Below, piece by piece: positions 34,815 to 43,732 of a stretch of DNA of 64,000 bases (its first letter is position 1; every line of letters starts with the position of its first letter). The notes under the pieces are model-generated. The model did not search any database, was not told the DNA's origin, and saw only the letters and a list, made by a program, of their open reading frames with translations. The translations under genes and the position numbers were made by a program. The stretch comes from Lactobacillus sp. ESL0700 (GTDB taxonomy: Bacteria; Bacillota; Bacilli; Lactobacillales; Lactobacillaceae). The stretch is from contig NZ_CP113930.1 in NCBI RefSeq assembly GCF_029392095.1, positions 1,306,001 to 1,370,000 of the forward strand, in the 5' to 3' direction.

Positions 34815-35792
34815 TTATTCTAACTTATGCGACTTACTTAATGGCTCATCAACCTTAGGACGATAAAACTTGCGTCCACCTTGACTCATGATATTGTCAG
34901 TAAAGCTGCCGGGCCGTGTATGTTGTAAGGCATTAGTAATGGCATAAACTGCCGCATCCATGTCATCAATCCGGTGCAGTAATTCTGCTTCAAGCAAGGC
35001 TGGCAATTTTGGCGAACCATACTCAAACTTACCGTGGTGCGACAAGACCATGTGCCGCAGCAACAATAAGTCTTCTGACTCAGTGTCAATCTTCATGTCT
35101 TGTGCGGCCATCATAATTTGCTCATCAATCAACACCAAGTGACCAATAAGATTGCCTTCTGTTGTGTATTGCGTAGCAGCAGGCCCAGTTAATTCCAAGA
35201 CCTTGCCCATATCATGCAAAATGCAGCCAGCGTATAACAGCGACCGATTAACCTGCTGGTAATTATCTGCAATTCCCTTTGCATCCCGCAGCATCGACAC
35301 CGTATGAAAGGCTAAGCCGCCACGAACAGCATGGTGGTTGCTCTTACCCGCTGGATAATCAAAGAACCGCTGATCCCACTTTTTCAGTAAATAGCGCACA
35401 ATACGGTTCCAAGTTGGATTTAAGATTTCAAACACATATTGGTTGATTTCTTCCTTCATGTCCGCAATCTTTTCGGGGGCTGACTTGATAAATTCTTTCA
35501 AATCATAGCCCTCCTCTGGCCCAACCACTCGTAAACTATAAATTTTAATCTGCGGCTGATCTTGATATTCTTCGCGTCTACCATTGAGCTCAACAAGTGT
35601 GCCAGCACTAAAGGTTGCCGCATCCTGATTATTGGCATCCCAAAAATTACCACGAATTTCTCCAGAGCTATCACCAAAGGACATTGCTAAATATAGCTTG
35701 CCCTTTTTGGTGTGGCGCAACTGGGAATTTTTAATTAAAACTACTAACTCTAATTCTTCACCATCATTGTAATCCAATAGGCGTCTAAACAT
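34815..35792 (-). CDS. yhaM: 3'-5' exoribonuclease YhaM
   Basis: 325 residues. N-terminal OB fold (LELVVLIKNSQLRHTKKGKLYLAMSFGDSSGEIRGNFWD) and C-terminal HD phosphohydrolase domain (NHHAVRGGLAFHTVSML, CILHDMGKVLEL, LLLRHMVLSHHGKFEYGSPK, DDMDAAVYA). YhaM degrades RNA (and ssDNA) 3' to 5'. Its ATG overlaps the yhaN stop by 8 bp with AAAGGAAC as ribosome binding site. Confidence 0.95.
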   Translation of the reverse strand: MFRRLLDYNDGEELELVVLIKNSQLRHTKKGKLYLAMSFGDSSGEIRGNFWDANNQDAATFSAGTLVELNGRREEYQDQPQIKIYSLRVVGPEEGYDLKEFIKSAPEKIADMKEEINQYVFEILNPTWNRIVRYLLKKWDQRFFDYPAGKSNHHAVRGGLAFHTVSMLRDAKGIADNYQQVNRSLLYAGCILHDMGKVLELTGPAATQYTTEGNLIGHLVLIDEQIMMAAQDMKIDTESEDLLLLRHMVLSHHGKFEYGSPKLPALLEAELLHRIDDMDAAVYAITNALQHTRPGSFTDNIMSQGGRKFYRPKVDEPLSKSHKLE

Positions 35793-38283
35793 TTTCGGTT
35801 CCTTTCGTAAAAGTCAGCGGTTGCAGCTTTAATTGCTCAACTAATTTCGTTTGTGCCGTAAAAATCAAAACTTGCGTAGTTTGTGCAATTTGCTTTAAAA
35901 GCTGTTCAATTTGGCCCGTTCTTTGATCGTCAAAATTAACAAATGAATCATCGATTAGGATTGGCAAATTAATTTGGTCCTTAACCTGCTGAACAAACGC
36001 CAGCTTTAAGGCAAAGTAAAGTTGTTCCTGCGTACCGCGCGAGAGGTATTTCACCTTGATAGTCTTACCATCAGCTCGTGTGACAGATAATTTTTTATCA
36101 ATTTTAATATCATTATACCGGTTATTTGTTAACAGTCGCAAATATTCTTTTGCATCGGTTAACATTTTTGGAAAACGTTCATTGGAGGCAAGGTCTAACG
36201 CGCGGCTAATCCACTTGCTGGCAAATAAATTAGCTAAATATTCAGCACTTTGGTTGCGAAATAGCGTCTGCGTGTTGGCCAGTTCTTGTTTAGCCGTAAA
36301 GACAGCCGTCGAGCTTGCGAGATTAGCCATCTTAACGTTAGTTTCGGCTACCTGACCTTGAAGTGCATGATTTTGCTCTTCAGCTGCAGCGATTTTCTGC
36401 CGCAAAGCAGTTTCCTTTGCCTGTACTTTTGGTCCATCTTGTAAAAATTGGGCCAGTTGTGGTAAATCATCTTGCAAATTTGCCGTTAATGCAGCAATCT
36501 GCGTTTTAATTGTTTCCTGTTGCTGCTTGACAATCTGCAGTTGCTCATAATCAGCTAAAGTTTTAACCCCAGCTTCGGCCAACGCAGCTTTCAGTTTTAA
36601 ATTGACCTGCTGCAACTCGGCATTATTTTCTGCCAAGTTACTTTCCACTGTTGCCTTAGCTTCTTCTTGATGCTGCTTCTGCTGTTCTTGTTCAGCCAGT
36701 GCATCAAGTGCGGCAATCACCCCAGCAAAATCTGTCGGCACATTGTGGTTCAAAACCATGCTCAATTCGCGTGCTAATTGGTCAACTTGCTCTTGCAAAT
36801 CAGCTAGCTGCTCGCGATTGGCCTGCTCATTTTGCTTCTGCAGTTGATATTGCCGCCACTGATTGAGCAAATTAGGCAAGTCCAAGGTTTCCGGATTAAG
36901 GTGATACTTTTGGCTAAAAGCAGTTTGCAGTTGCTTAACTTTAGCTTGCTTTGCATGCACAGCTGCTTGCCTATTCTCCTGCACTTTTTGCTGCTTAACA
37001 GCCCAGCCAGCACCAATAATTCCAAGAACTAACAGAAGACCGCCAACAAGTTGTGGACCAGTAACTAATAAAATCACACCAATGAGTGCCAAAACACCAG
37101 CTGCCACCAGCCAAATTCGATTATTTGGATTATCACTTTGAACTACCGGCTGCTTGGATGGTAATGCTTGATAATCTTGCTGCAACTTAATAATTACCTC
37201 TTGATCGAACCCAATAATCTGTTGTAAATCTGGGGTTAACGCCAATAATTGCTGCTCAGCCTGCATAATCTGTTGTGCTTTTTGCACACATGAAGCATAT
37301 TCTGCTTTCCACTGCAGTAATTCTGGCTTTTTCTGGACCAATTTGGCTGCTCTAGCGTTTTCGGCAATATCCGTAAACTGCGTGAGTCGCTTTCTTAAGC
37401 CAGAAATTGTCTGTTGTAAATTCTGCTGCTGGACGGCCAATTTTTGTGCAAGTTGATACTGCTCAGGATCAAACTTAACCTCTTTTAACTGCTGCTTCAA
37501 TTCCTGCAGCTTTTGATAATTCGGTAGCTGCTTACGCAACTGCTCAATCTGATTCAATTCACTTTGCAGCTTATGTAATTCAGCTTCACTATTTTTTTGT
37601 GAATTTTTCTGCTCAAGCGCGCTAGACTCCAAGACTTGATAATCAGTAAATTCACCCTCGGTTTCGTCTAGCTGTGTTCTTTGCTCCTGCATCTTCGTCA
37701 ACAACTTATTTACCGGCGGCAGTGAACCTCGACTCTTAAATAATTTATCCGCTGCTTTGGCAAACTTGTCTCGCAAGTCGATGAGCTGATCGCTGCTAGC
37801 GGCACCCAAATAATAAATCCGCTCTAAGAGATCAGTCTGGCTAATGTCAATTACTTTAGCCAACATATCTTGATTAAAAATAAAACTTGCGGCATAAAAG
37901 TCGCCGTCAATATTTTTAATTTGATCAAAAAAGACACTTTCGGGAACAACTTGCCCGTCACACTTAACGGTCAGTGTTCCCAATTTTGATCCCTTGCCGC
38001 TGGCATACAACCGCTCTACTTCAAACTGCTGGCCATTTTCCGCGGTAAAAAATAGCGAGCCACCCATCGGACTGACACGCGCCAATGGTTTGTAATCTTC
38101 AAAAAAATCGCTGGTGCGTTTACCCAAATGAAAGCCAAACAAAATCTGCTTAATAAAGGCCACAACTGTGCTCTTGCCCGCTTCATTGGCCCCAAAAAAG
38201 ACATTCAGATTTTCATCCGCTAAATCAAAGGCAAAATTTGAAAACTGGCCAAAATTAATAATTTTTATCTTAATCAGTTTCAT
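35785..38283 (-). CDS. yhaN: YhaN-like AAA ATPase (SbcC/Rad50-type)
   Basis: 832 residues. Walker A near the N-terminus (FFGANEAGKSTVVAFIKQILFGFHLG), long coiled coils on both sides of an internal hydrophobic pair at about 389-427 (WLVAAGVLALIGVILLVTGPQLVGG), and C-terminal LSRGTQEQLYFALKLAF (signature) with LPILIDDSFVNFDDQR (Walker B). This is the SMC-like layout of SbcC/Rad50, but with a membrane hairpin in place of a zinc hook. It overlaps yhaO by 14 bp and probably partners that nuclease. Confidence 0.9.
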   Translation of the reverse strand: MKLIKIKIINFGQFSNFAFDLADENLNVFFGANEAGKSTVVAFIKQILFGFHLGKRTSDFFEDYKPLARVSPMGGSLFFTAENGQQFEVERLYASGKGSKLGTLTVKCDGQVVPESVFFDQIKNIDGDFYAASFIFNQDMLAKVIDISQTDLLERIYYLGAASSDQLIDLRDKFAKAADKLFKSRGSLPPVNKLLTKMQEQRTQLDETEGEFTDYQVLESSALEQKNSQKNSEAELHKLQSELNQIEQLRKQLPNYQKLQELKQQLKEVKFDPEQYQLAQKLAVQQQNLQQTISGLRKRLTQFTDIAENARAAKLVQKKPELLQWKAEYASCVQKAQQIMQAEQQLLALTPDLQQIIGFDQEVIIKLQQDYQALPSKQPVVQSDNPNNRIWLVAAGVLALIGVILLVTGPQLVGGLLLVLGIIGAGWAVKQQKVQENRQAAVHAKQAKVKQLQTAFSQKYHLNPETLDLPNLLNQWRQYQLQKQNEQANREQLADLQEQVDQLARELSMVLNHNVPTDFAGVIAALDALAEQEQQKQHQEEAKATVESNLAENNAELQQVNLKLKAALAEAGVKTLADYEQLQIVKQQQETIKTQIAALTANLQDDLPQLAQFLQDGPKVQAKETALRQKIAAAEEQNHALQGQVAETNVKMANLASSTAVFTAKQELANTQTLFRNQSAEYLANLFASKWISRALDLASNERFPKMLTDAKEYLRLLTNNRYNDIKIDKKLSVTRADGKTIKVKYLSRGTQEQLYFALKLAFVQQVKDQINLPILIDDSFVNFDDQRTGQIEQLLKQIAQTTQVLIFTAQTKLVEQLKLQPLTFTKGTENV

Positions 38284-39481
38284 CGTTGATCCCCTTTAAA
38301 TTATTGTTCAGCTTAACTGCAGCTAAATCCTTCACCTCTTGTAAAAATTGCGGATCTTGTGCTAATTCAGCAGCCAATTCATCCTTTTTAATCCAGTCTT
38401 GACCTAACTTAGAAAATGTTTCCGGCTCAAACAGCTCTTCTTCTGCTTGCGTAAAATAAGCTTGGTCGTTAGCAGCAATTTCTAAGCGACTGTTAGTAGT
38501 GAAGCGCACATCCACTAATTGCGACTCAAAAGCTAATTCTCGCGAAATCCCCTGCCAATAATTGGTATCCTGCACCAATTCCCGCTCTTGATCATTCAAA
38601 TATTCGGCACCAATAATTTGCAAGCTATAATAAGTCGTTGCTTCTGGTTTAAGACTTGCTAAAATATGCATCTGTAAATCATTAGGCGTAATTTCAGCAG
38701 TTAAAGCCAAAGTGGCTTTTGCCCAAACAATTGGACTAGTTGGCATGAATTTAATTTGCGTCTTCTTTGTCTGCTCGTTAATTATTCCTAGATAACAGCC
38801 TTTAACGCCTAATTCGTTAATGTGGCGGCCCTGAATATTACCGGGGTAAACAATTAATGGTGTTTCTGACAAAATTTGCCGCAAGTGAATATGACCAAGA
38901 GCAAAATAATCATAATTAAGATTTTTTAATTCGCTCAAATTAAACGGTGCGTAAACATTTTGACTGGCTTGCCCCGCCTTTTCTTGAGCATGCATCATTC
39001 CAAAGGTATAATGCGCAGTTTTAGCAGGAAAATCCGGCACGAGATCAGAAGTAATGTGATTATTAAGATAAGAAAAGCCACTAACATCGTAGTCAAAGCC
39101 GCTTCTAGTTTGGCAAGACACAGTTTCAACCTGCTCACCATCGCCCAGCAATTTAAAGTACGGACTATCTGGCACTAATAAATCTGCTGCCTGCATGTGA
39201 TCATGGTTACCAAAAATCATCACTACCTGAATTTGAGCATCTGTCAGGCGCTTAATTTGGTCAGCCAAAAACAATTGACTGCCGGGATTAGGCCGGCTGC
39301 TATCAAAGGTATCGCCAGCAATTAACACGAGGTCAACCTGTTCTGCTAAGGCGAGATCAACAATCTTACTTAAAGACTGATTGGGTGCTTGTTGAATTTG
39401 AGAAAATCGCTTAGATGGCAAAAAAGATAGCCCCAAAAATGGACTATCTAAATGTGCATCCGCAAAGTGGATAAATTTCAT
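38270..39481 (-). CDS. yhaO: YhaO-like metallophosphoesterase / DNA repair exonuclease (SbcD/Mre11-type)
   Basis: 403 residues. Calcineurin-like phosphoesterase motifs: FADAHLDSPF (DxH), LIAGDTFDSS (GDxxD), VMIFGNHDHM (GNHD), MMHAQEKAG and ALGHIHLRQIL (GHxH). It is the nuclease partner expected for YhaN, as SbcD is for SbcC. It is first of the yhaO-yhaN-yhaM run, and 8 nt after the YlbF-family gene. Confidence 0.93.
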   Translation of the reverse strand: MKFIHFADAHLDSPFLGLSFLPSKRFSQIQQAPNQSLSKIVDLALAEQVDLVLIAGDTFDSSRPNPGSQLFLADQIKRLTDAQIQVVMIFGNHDHMQAADLLVPDSPYFKLLGDGEQVETVSCQTRSGFDYDVSGFSYLNNHITSDLVPDFPAKTAHYTFGMMHAQEKAGQASQNVYAPFNLSELKNLNYDYFALGHIHLRQILSETPLIVYPGNIQGRHINELGVKGCYLGIINEQTKKTQIKFMPTSPIVWAKATLALTAEITPNDLQMHILASLKPEATTYYSLQIIGAEYLNDQERELVQDTNYWQGISRELAFESQLVDVRFTTNSRLEIAANDQAYFTQAEEELFEPETFSKLGQDWIKKDELAAELAQDPQFLQEVKDLAAVKLNNNLKGINDETD

Positions 39482-39489
39482 AATTTTTT

Positions 39490-39840
39490 CTAGTTTCTAA
39501 GACCTTCATAAAGATCATTAATCGGCTTAGTAATTGCCTTTTGAACATCATCAATTGTCTTATACAAACCTTGTTCTGCTTGCAAAAGTTTTAAAATCTG
39601 TGGATCCTTTTGTACTTTTTCGTTCAATTGCTTATATTCGTCTTGAATATCTTTGCCAATATCCTGACCTTGAGCTTGGGCTTGCATAATTTGCGCTTGC
39701 ATCTTGTCCATTTCCTTAAACAAGGCTGAACTGTCAGCGTTCTTCTTAACGCCGTCAATTGCTTCTTCTAAAGCCTTGTATTCGTCGATTTTCTGCAAGT
39801 CAGAAGCTAATTGATTAGCTGAGTCGTAGATGTTTACCAT
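39490..39840 (-). CDS. YlbF/YmcA-family protein (YheA-like)
   Basis: 116 residues, all-helical and charged: MVNIYDSANQLASDLQKIDEYKALEEAIDGVKKNADSSALFKEMDKMQAQI fits the YlbF/YheA family (Com_YlbF). Relatives form Y-complex subunits modulating RNase Y in Bacillus; the YheA branch has no settled role. Placement directly before the RNase YhaM operon may be meaningful. AGGAGG ribosome binding site. Confidence 0.87.
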   Translation of the reverse strand: MVNIYDSANQLASDLQKIDEYKALEEAIDGVKKNADSSALFKEMDKMQAQIMQAQAQGQDIGKDIQDEYKQLNEKVQKDPQILKLLQAEQGLYKTIDDVQKAITKPINDLYEGLRN

Positions 39841-39858
39841 ATAAAAAGTCCTCCTAAA

Positions 39859-41916
39859 TTAATGGCCAATTAGGCCCTTAACATCATTATACCATTCATT
39901 GAGCTTTTGACTCGCCGAACCAAAACCTTTTTCAATTTTATCGCCAAGACCACTGGTCCAATCTGAACCAGCACCATTTTGCTTAATAATTTGGTTAGGT
40001 GCCTTCTCAGTAAACTGATTTTGCGCGGTATACGGTAAAATACCTTCCATTTCGGCCTTATAAAGCCGCGTAATGCCAGTTTCCGAAACGCCATGCATGT
40101 AATGCTCCCTGTTGGTCTTATCAAAACCAACCCAGGTTGCCACGACAACATCTGGTGTGTAGCCAACAATCCACTGGTCCTTGGTACCAAAGCCATACGA
40201 GTTCGGTACTTCTGTTGAACCCGTCTTTCCGGCAACGCGGTAGCCATTTGGCTGCGCCGAAGTTGCTGTCCCGCCACTGAAAACGCCTAGTAGCATTGTC
40301 GTCATTTCTTTAGCAGTATTAGTTGAAATCACGCGGTGAGTACCCGGATTATGATTCTCAGCCAAGACATTGCCACTGGCATCAGTTATCTTCGTAATAA
40401 AGTACGAGCTATTTGGCAGATTCCCCTTATTGGCAAAGGCAGAGTAAGCTCTAGCCATTTGCAATGGTGACACACCACCAGATAAACCGCCAAGGGCCAA
40501 AGCTAAGTTCTGGTCGGACTTAGGCACCTTGAGGCCAAAGTTACTAGCCGACTGCACACCCTTGGCAACGCCAATTTTGTCGAGTAGCCAAACCGCAGGC
40601 ACATTCTTACTCTGAGCTACAGCCGTGTACATCGGGATTTTGTCAGAATAGCCATTATCAACATTATGAGGCTCATAACCATTCTTACCAAAGCGTTGCA
40701 GCTTATTTGAAAGTTGGGAGTCGTAATGATAGCCCTCTTGCAGTGCTGGCGCATACGTAACCAGCGGCTTAATCGATGACCCTGGCTGCCGCTTCATTTG
40801 CGTTGCTCGATTATAACCACGAAAGACGTGCTTGCCGCGGCCACCAATAACTGCCCGCACAGCACCAGTTGCTGGGTCCATCACAACACTGGCACCCTGC
40901 GTTTGGGCACCATCTGCCGCATTTTGTGGAAAGAGCCAGTCCTGACTAAATTTATCCTGCAATTGCCCCTGATAATTTTGGTTCAATGTCGTATAAATTT
41001 TCAGACCCTTGTTCATCACGTCTTCTTCTTTTAAGCCATAACGGTTAATCGCCTCATCAACTACCGCATCAAAAAAGTACGGATAACGGTAACCATCTTG
41101 ATTATGGTAAGCATCGACCAGCGTTAAGCCCTGCTTTTGAGCAATCTTAGCCTCTGATTGAGAGAGCTTTTTATTTTCAACCATTAGCTTTAAAATTAAA
41201 TTTCGCCGCGAAAGTGCGTAAGACATGTGGTCAATCGGATTATATTGGCTAGGATTACGTAAAATCCCGGCCAAAGTGGCACCCTCACTGGCAGTCAGCT
41301 GACTAGCATCCTTGCCAAAGTACTTTTTACTAGCATCCTGCACGCCCCAAACGCCATTGCCAAAATAAGCATTATTAAGATACATTGTTAAAATATCTTT
41401 TTTAGAATAAACGTGCGTAATCTCAATAGCAAAAAACAGTTCCTCTAATTTACGCGAAAATGTTTGCCGCTGCGTTAACAGCGCGTTCTTGGCGAGTTGC
41501 TGGGTAATTGTTGACCCCCCACCAGAAATTTGCCCATGATGAATAACAATGCCTAAACCAGCCCGAGCCATCCCCTTGATACTAAAGCCGGGATTAGTCC
41601 AAAATGTCCGGTCTTCAGTCGAAATGACGGCATTCTTGACATTTGGCGAAATTTTATTATATTCGACAAAGGAACCTTTTTGTGAATACAGCGACCCTGC
41701 CTTTTGACCTTTATAATCATAAATGGCAGTCGTTGTTGACAAAGAGGCCTTTAAATTAGATATATTCGAAGTTTTTACTTTAACGGTATAATACGTACAA
41801 ACCAAAAGGATCACGCTAAGCAGGATTAAAATAATCCAGCGACCGATATAAAAACGGTTATCAAAGCGACGCCACGCCCCACTCAAACCGTTTTTCTTTG
41901 GTTCATTATTGTCCAT
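39859..41916 (-). CDS. Class A penicillin-binding protein (PBP1A/PBP2A type)
   Basis: 685 residues from MDNNEPKKNGLSG, with AAAGGAG 8 nt upstream. Cytoplasmic N-terminus, one TM (about 27-50), glycosyltransferase domain with STEDRTFWTNPGFSIKG and GGSTITQQLAKNALLT, then transpeptidase with SIKP (SxxK, in QPGSSIKPLVTY), SKN (in AQSKNVPAV) and KTGST (AGKTGSTEVPNSYGFGTKDQWIVGYTPD). It polymerises and cross-links peptidoglycan. It precedes the YlbF-family gene by 18 nt. Confidence 0.96.
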   Translation of the reverse strand: MDNNEPKKNGLSGAWRRFDNRFYIGRWIILILLSVILLVCTYYTVKVKTSNISNLKASLSTTTAIYDYKGQKAGSLYSQKGSFVEYNKISPNVKNAVISTEDRTFWTNPGFSIKGMARAGLGIVIHHGQISGGGSTITQQLAKNALLTQRQTFSRKLEELFFAIEITHVYSKKDILTMYLNNAYFGNGVWGVQDASKKYFGKDASQLTASEGATLAGILRNPSQYNPIDHMSYALSRRNLILKLMVENKKLSQSEAKIAQKQGLTLVDAYHNQDGYRYPYFFDAVVDEAINRYGLKEEDVMNKGLKIYTTLNQNYQGQLQDKFSQDWLFPQNAADGAQTQGASVVMDPATGAVRAVIGGRGKHVFRGYNRATQMKRQPGSSIKPLVTYAPALQEGYHYDSQLSNKLQRFGKNGYEPHNVDNGYSDKIPMYTAVAQSKNVPAVWLLDKIGVAKGVQSASNFGLKVPKSDQNLALALGGLSGGVSPLQMARAYSAFANKGNLPNSSYFITKITDASGNVLAENHNPGTHRVISTNTAKEMTTMLLGVFSGGTATSAQPNGYRVAGKTGSTEVPNSYGFGTKDQWIVGYTPDVVVATWVGFDKTNREHYMHGVSETGITRLYKAEMEGILPYTAQNQFTEKAPNQIIKQNGAGSDWTSGLGDKIEKGFGSASQKLNEWYNDVKGLIGH

Positions 41917-42002
41917 AAATTCTGCTCCTTTTAGAAACACCTAAAATTGTATCATATTAGAAGAGGATTAGTTTTATTTACAAAAAGACTTAATAAATAT
42001 TT

Positions 42003-42860
42003 ATGAGCTATTATTTTACACTTAATTATCCCAAAAATCTCAAACCATGTTCTGTTGGTGACTTGTTACGCCAGCTGTTAGTGCCGCGCAAGTGGCGTCA
42101 TTTCTTACGAATTGAGCAAAAAATCCGCGTCAATGGCCATTATCGATATTTTAACCAATTGGTTTACCCAAATGACAAAATCGAATTAGAACTGGACTGC
42201 GTTGAATCTGAGCAAGGTACTTATCCAGCTAGTGGCAATCTGCCCGACGTTATTTATGAAGATCATGATGTGCTTGTGATTAATAAGCCTGCTGGGCAAA
42301 AGACACATCCCAACTTAGCCGAAACCGATACGGCACTAAATGATTGCGCCACCTACTTAGGCTTCAGTCCCTTTGTCGTCCACCGCCTAGATATGTTAAC
42401 CAGTGGCTTATTGCTAGTCGCTAAAAATCCGGCGGTTGTGCCAATTCTTAACCGCGAGTTGACTACCAAAATTTTTCATCGTGAGTACATGGCAGTCGTT
42501 AATCACCCGGAAAAATTGCAGGCAAGTAGCACAATCACTCTGCCGATTGGTCAGGATCCAAGTGACCAACGCAAGAGAATGGTCAGTGCAGACGGTCTGG
42601 CGTCAATTACCCATTATCAAGTTTTAAGCCAAACATCTAACGAGGCTCTAATTAAATTGCAGCTTGAAACCGGCCGAACACACCAAATTCGTGTTCACCT
42701 AGCTGCCATTGGCTGCCCAATTGTCGGCGACCCACTCTATAATCCAGATTGCAGCCCAGACGAATTCTTGCACCTAACTGCCTACCAGATGTCGTTCACT
42801 AAGCCGTTTTCCTTTGATCAAGTTCAGATTAAACTGCCACAAGAAAAACTTAAATTTTAA
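42003..42860 (+). CDS. RluA-family pseudouridine synthase
   Basis: 285 residues. N-terminal S4-like part (RHFLRIEQKIRVNGHYRYFNQLVYPNDKIEL), then the synthase core with catalytic Asp in FVVHRLDMLTSGLLLVAKN, and LETGRTHQIRVHLAAIGCPIVGDPLYN. It isomerises uridine in rRNA or tRNA; the target is not determinable. No clear ribosome binding site precedes the ATG, so translation may be weak or near-leaderless. Confidence 0.94.
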   Translation: MSYYFTLNYPKNLKPCSVGDLLRQLLVPRKWRHFLRIEQKIRVNGHYRYFNQLVYPNDKIELELDCVESEQGTYPASGNLPDVIYEDHDVLVINKPAGQKTHPNLAETDTALNDCATYLGFSPFVVHRLDMLTSGLLLVAKNPAVVPILNRELTTKIFHREYMAVVNHPEKLQASSTITLPIGQDPSDQRKRMVSADGLASITHYQVLSQTSNEALIKLQLETGRTHQIRVHLAAIGCPIVGDPLYNPDCSPDEFLHLTAYQMSFTKPFSFDQVQIKLPQEKLKF

Positions 42861-42879
42861 GATGCGCAAACTAAAAAGA

Positions 42880-42912
42880 CTCCTTTTCCATTTTAGAAAA
42901 GGAGATTTTTTT
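42880..42912. terminator. Terminator between rluA-like gene and MerR-TipAS gene
   Basis: CTCCTTTTC / GAAAAGGAG stem with loop CATTTTA then ATTTTTTT on the plus strand; the A-run on the other side allows use in both directions. It overlaps the end of the TipAS gene. Confidence 0.8.
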
Positions 42913-43330
42913 ATGATAAAAATGATCGGCAAATCTTCACTAGTAAGTCAGTTGCACCTGCACCAGCTCGCTTATCATAATACGCACTAAAACGGCTGTC
43001 GCATTGGTAGAGCTGAATAATTCCTAAATGAATTTTAGTCGAATATTGCGGCAATAATTGTTTAAGCCAAGCCTGATGTTCTGCAAAAATACTTTCTTTC
43101 AGTTCTGCTTCTTTTTCTGGATTAAGCAGCACAGTATGTAAGTTTTGGATTAATTTTGTTTCATTATTAACTAAACCGCGATATGAACTCTCTGAGATTT
43201 TGGTGAATTTTTCTTGAGCTGCTTCATAAGTATGCTCACCATATTTTTGCCTAAGCTCGTCACCATAATTTGCTTCATTTTCTTGCAATAATGTTTCTTT
43301 TAGTCCGGCAAATTTTTCTGTATCTGTCAT
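42911..43330 (-). CDS. Predicted internal translation product: free TipAS domain
   Basis: The in-frame ATG at codon 113 (MTDTEKFAGLKE) is preceded by AAAAGGAG with 8-nt spacing, stronger than the site of many genes here, exactly at the boundary between coiled coil and TipAS domain. It would give a 139-residue drug-binding protein without DNA-binding part. S. lividans tipA is known to make TipAL and the 144-residue TipAS in this way. Whether it is used here is inferred. Confidence 0.55.
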   Translation of the reverse strand: MTDTEKFAGLKETLLQENEANYGDELRQKYGEHTYEAAQEKFTKISESSYRGLVNNETKLIQNLHTVLLNPEKEAELKESIFAEHQAWLKQLLPQYSTKIHLGIIQLYQCDSRFSAYYDKRAGAGATDLLVKICRSFLS

Positions 43331-43666
43331 TGTGATTTCTCCTTTTCTTGCCTGAATAGTTTGTTTAACATTATTGATTACTTGCTCCAATTCTTGCTTT
43401 TGCTTATTCAGCATTTTCATTTGCAATTCTAGCGCCGCATCAAGATTAAATTCTGGATTTTGTAAAATATCCTTAATGACACTCAATTTAAAGCCCATTT
43501 TTTTGAAAATAAGGATTTGCTGTAAAGTAGTCACATCATTTTCTTGATATACCCGATAATTCGACGCAGCATCCCGCTCGGGCTTAATCAGTCCAAGCTG
43601 TTCGTAATAGCGCAAAGTACGTGCAGATAGACCCGTTAGTTCCTGAATTTTTTTGCTAGTAATCAA
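42911..43666 (-). CDS. MerR-family regulator with TipAS drug-binding domain (full-length form)
   Basis: 251 residues, close to the 253 of Streptomyces TipAL. Start is TTG, 8 nt after AGGAGG. Residues 1-70 are a MerR winged helix (TGLSARTLRYYEQLGLIKPERDAASNYRVYQENDVTTLQQI), 75-105 the dimer coiled coil, and 113-251 the TipAS domain (LLQENEANYGDELRQKYGE, HQAWLKQLLPQYSTKIHLGIIQLYQCDSRFSAYYD). TipA-type proteins bind thiopeptide-like or other bulky compounds and activate their own promoter. An internal ribosome binding site predicts a second product. Confidence 0.92.
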   Translation of the reverse strand: MITSKKIQELTGLSARTLRYYEQLGLIKPERDAASNYRVYQENDVTTLQQILIFKKMGFKLSVIKDILQNPEFNLDAALELQMKMLNKQKQELEQVINNVKQTIQARKGEITMTDTEKFAGLKETLLQENEANYGDELRQKYGEHTYEAAQEKFTKISESSYRGLVNNETKLIQNLHTVLLNPEKEAELKESIFAEHQAWLKQLLPQYSTKIHLGIIQLYQCDSRFSAYYDKRAGAGATDLLVKICRSFLS

Positions 43667-43687
43667 TATTGGTACCTCCTATTCACA

Positions 43688-43718
43688 ACTATAGAGGTTG
43701 ACGCAAGGTCAGAGTCAA
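43688..43718 (-). promoter_or_regulatory. MerR-type promoter with 19-bp spacer ahead of the TipAS regulator
   Basis: TTGACT (43713-43718) and TATAGT (43688-43693) are separated by exactly 19 bp. The spacer contains the inverted repeat TGACcttgcGTCA. A 19-bp spacer with a central dyad is the hallmark of promoters twisted into activity by MerR activators, so autoregulation is likely. The ribosome binding site begins about 8 nt after the -10. Confidence 0.8.
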
Positions 43719-43732
43719 GAGAATTATCGTAA

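Noticed and set aside
39859..40277. Large alternative-frame ORF within the PBP gene.
   Set aside because: It overlaps the strongly conserved transpeptidase motifs in the true frame and has no ribosome binding site.
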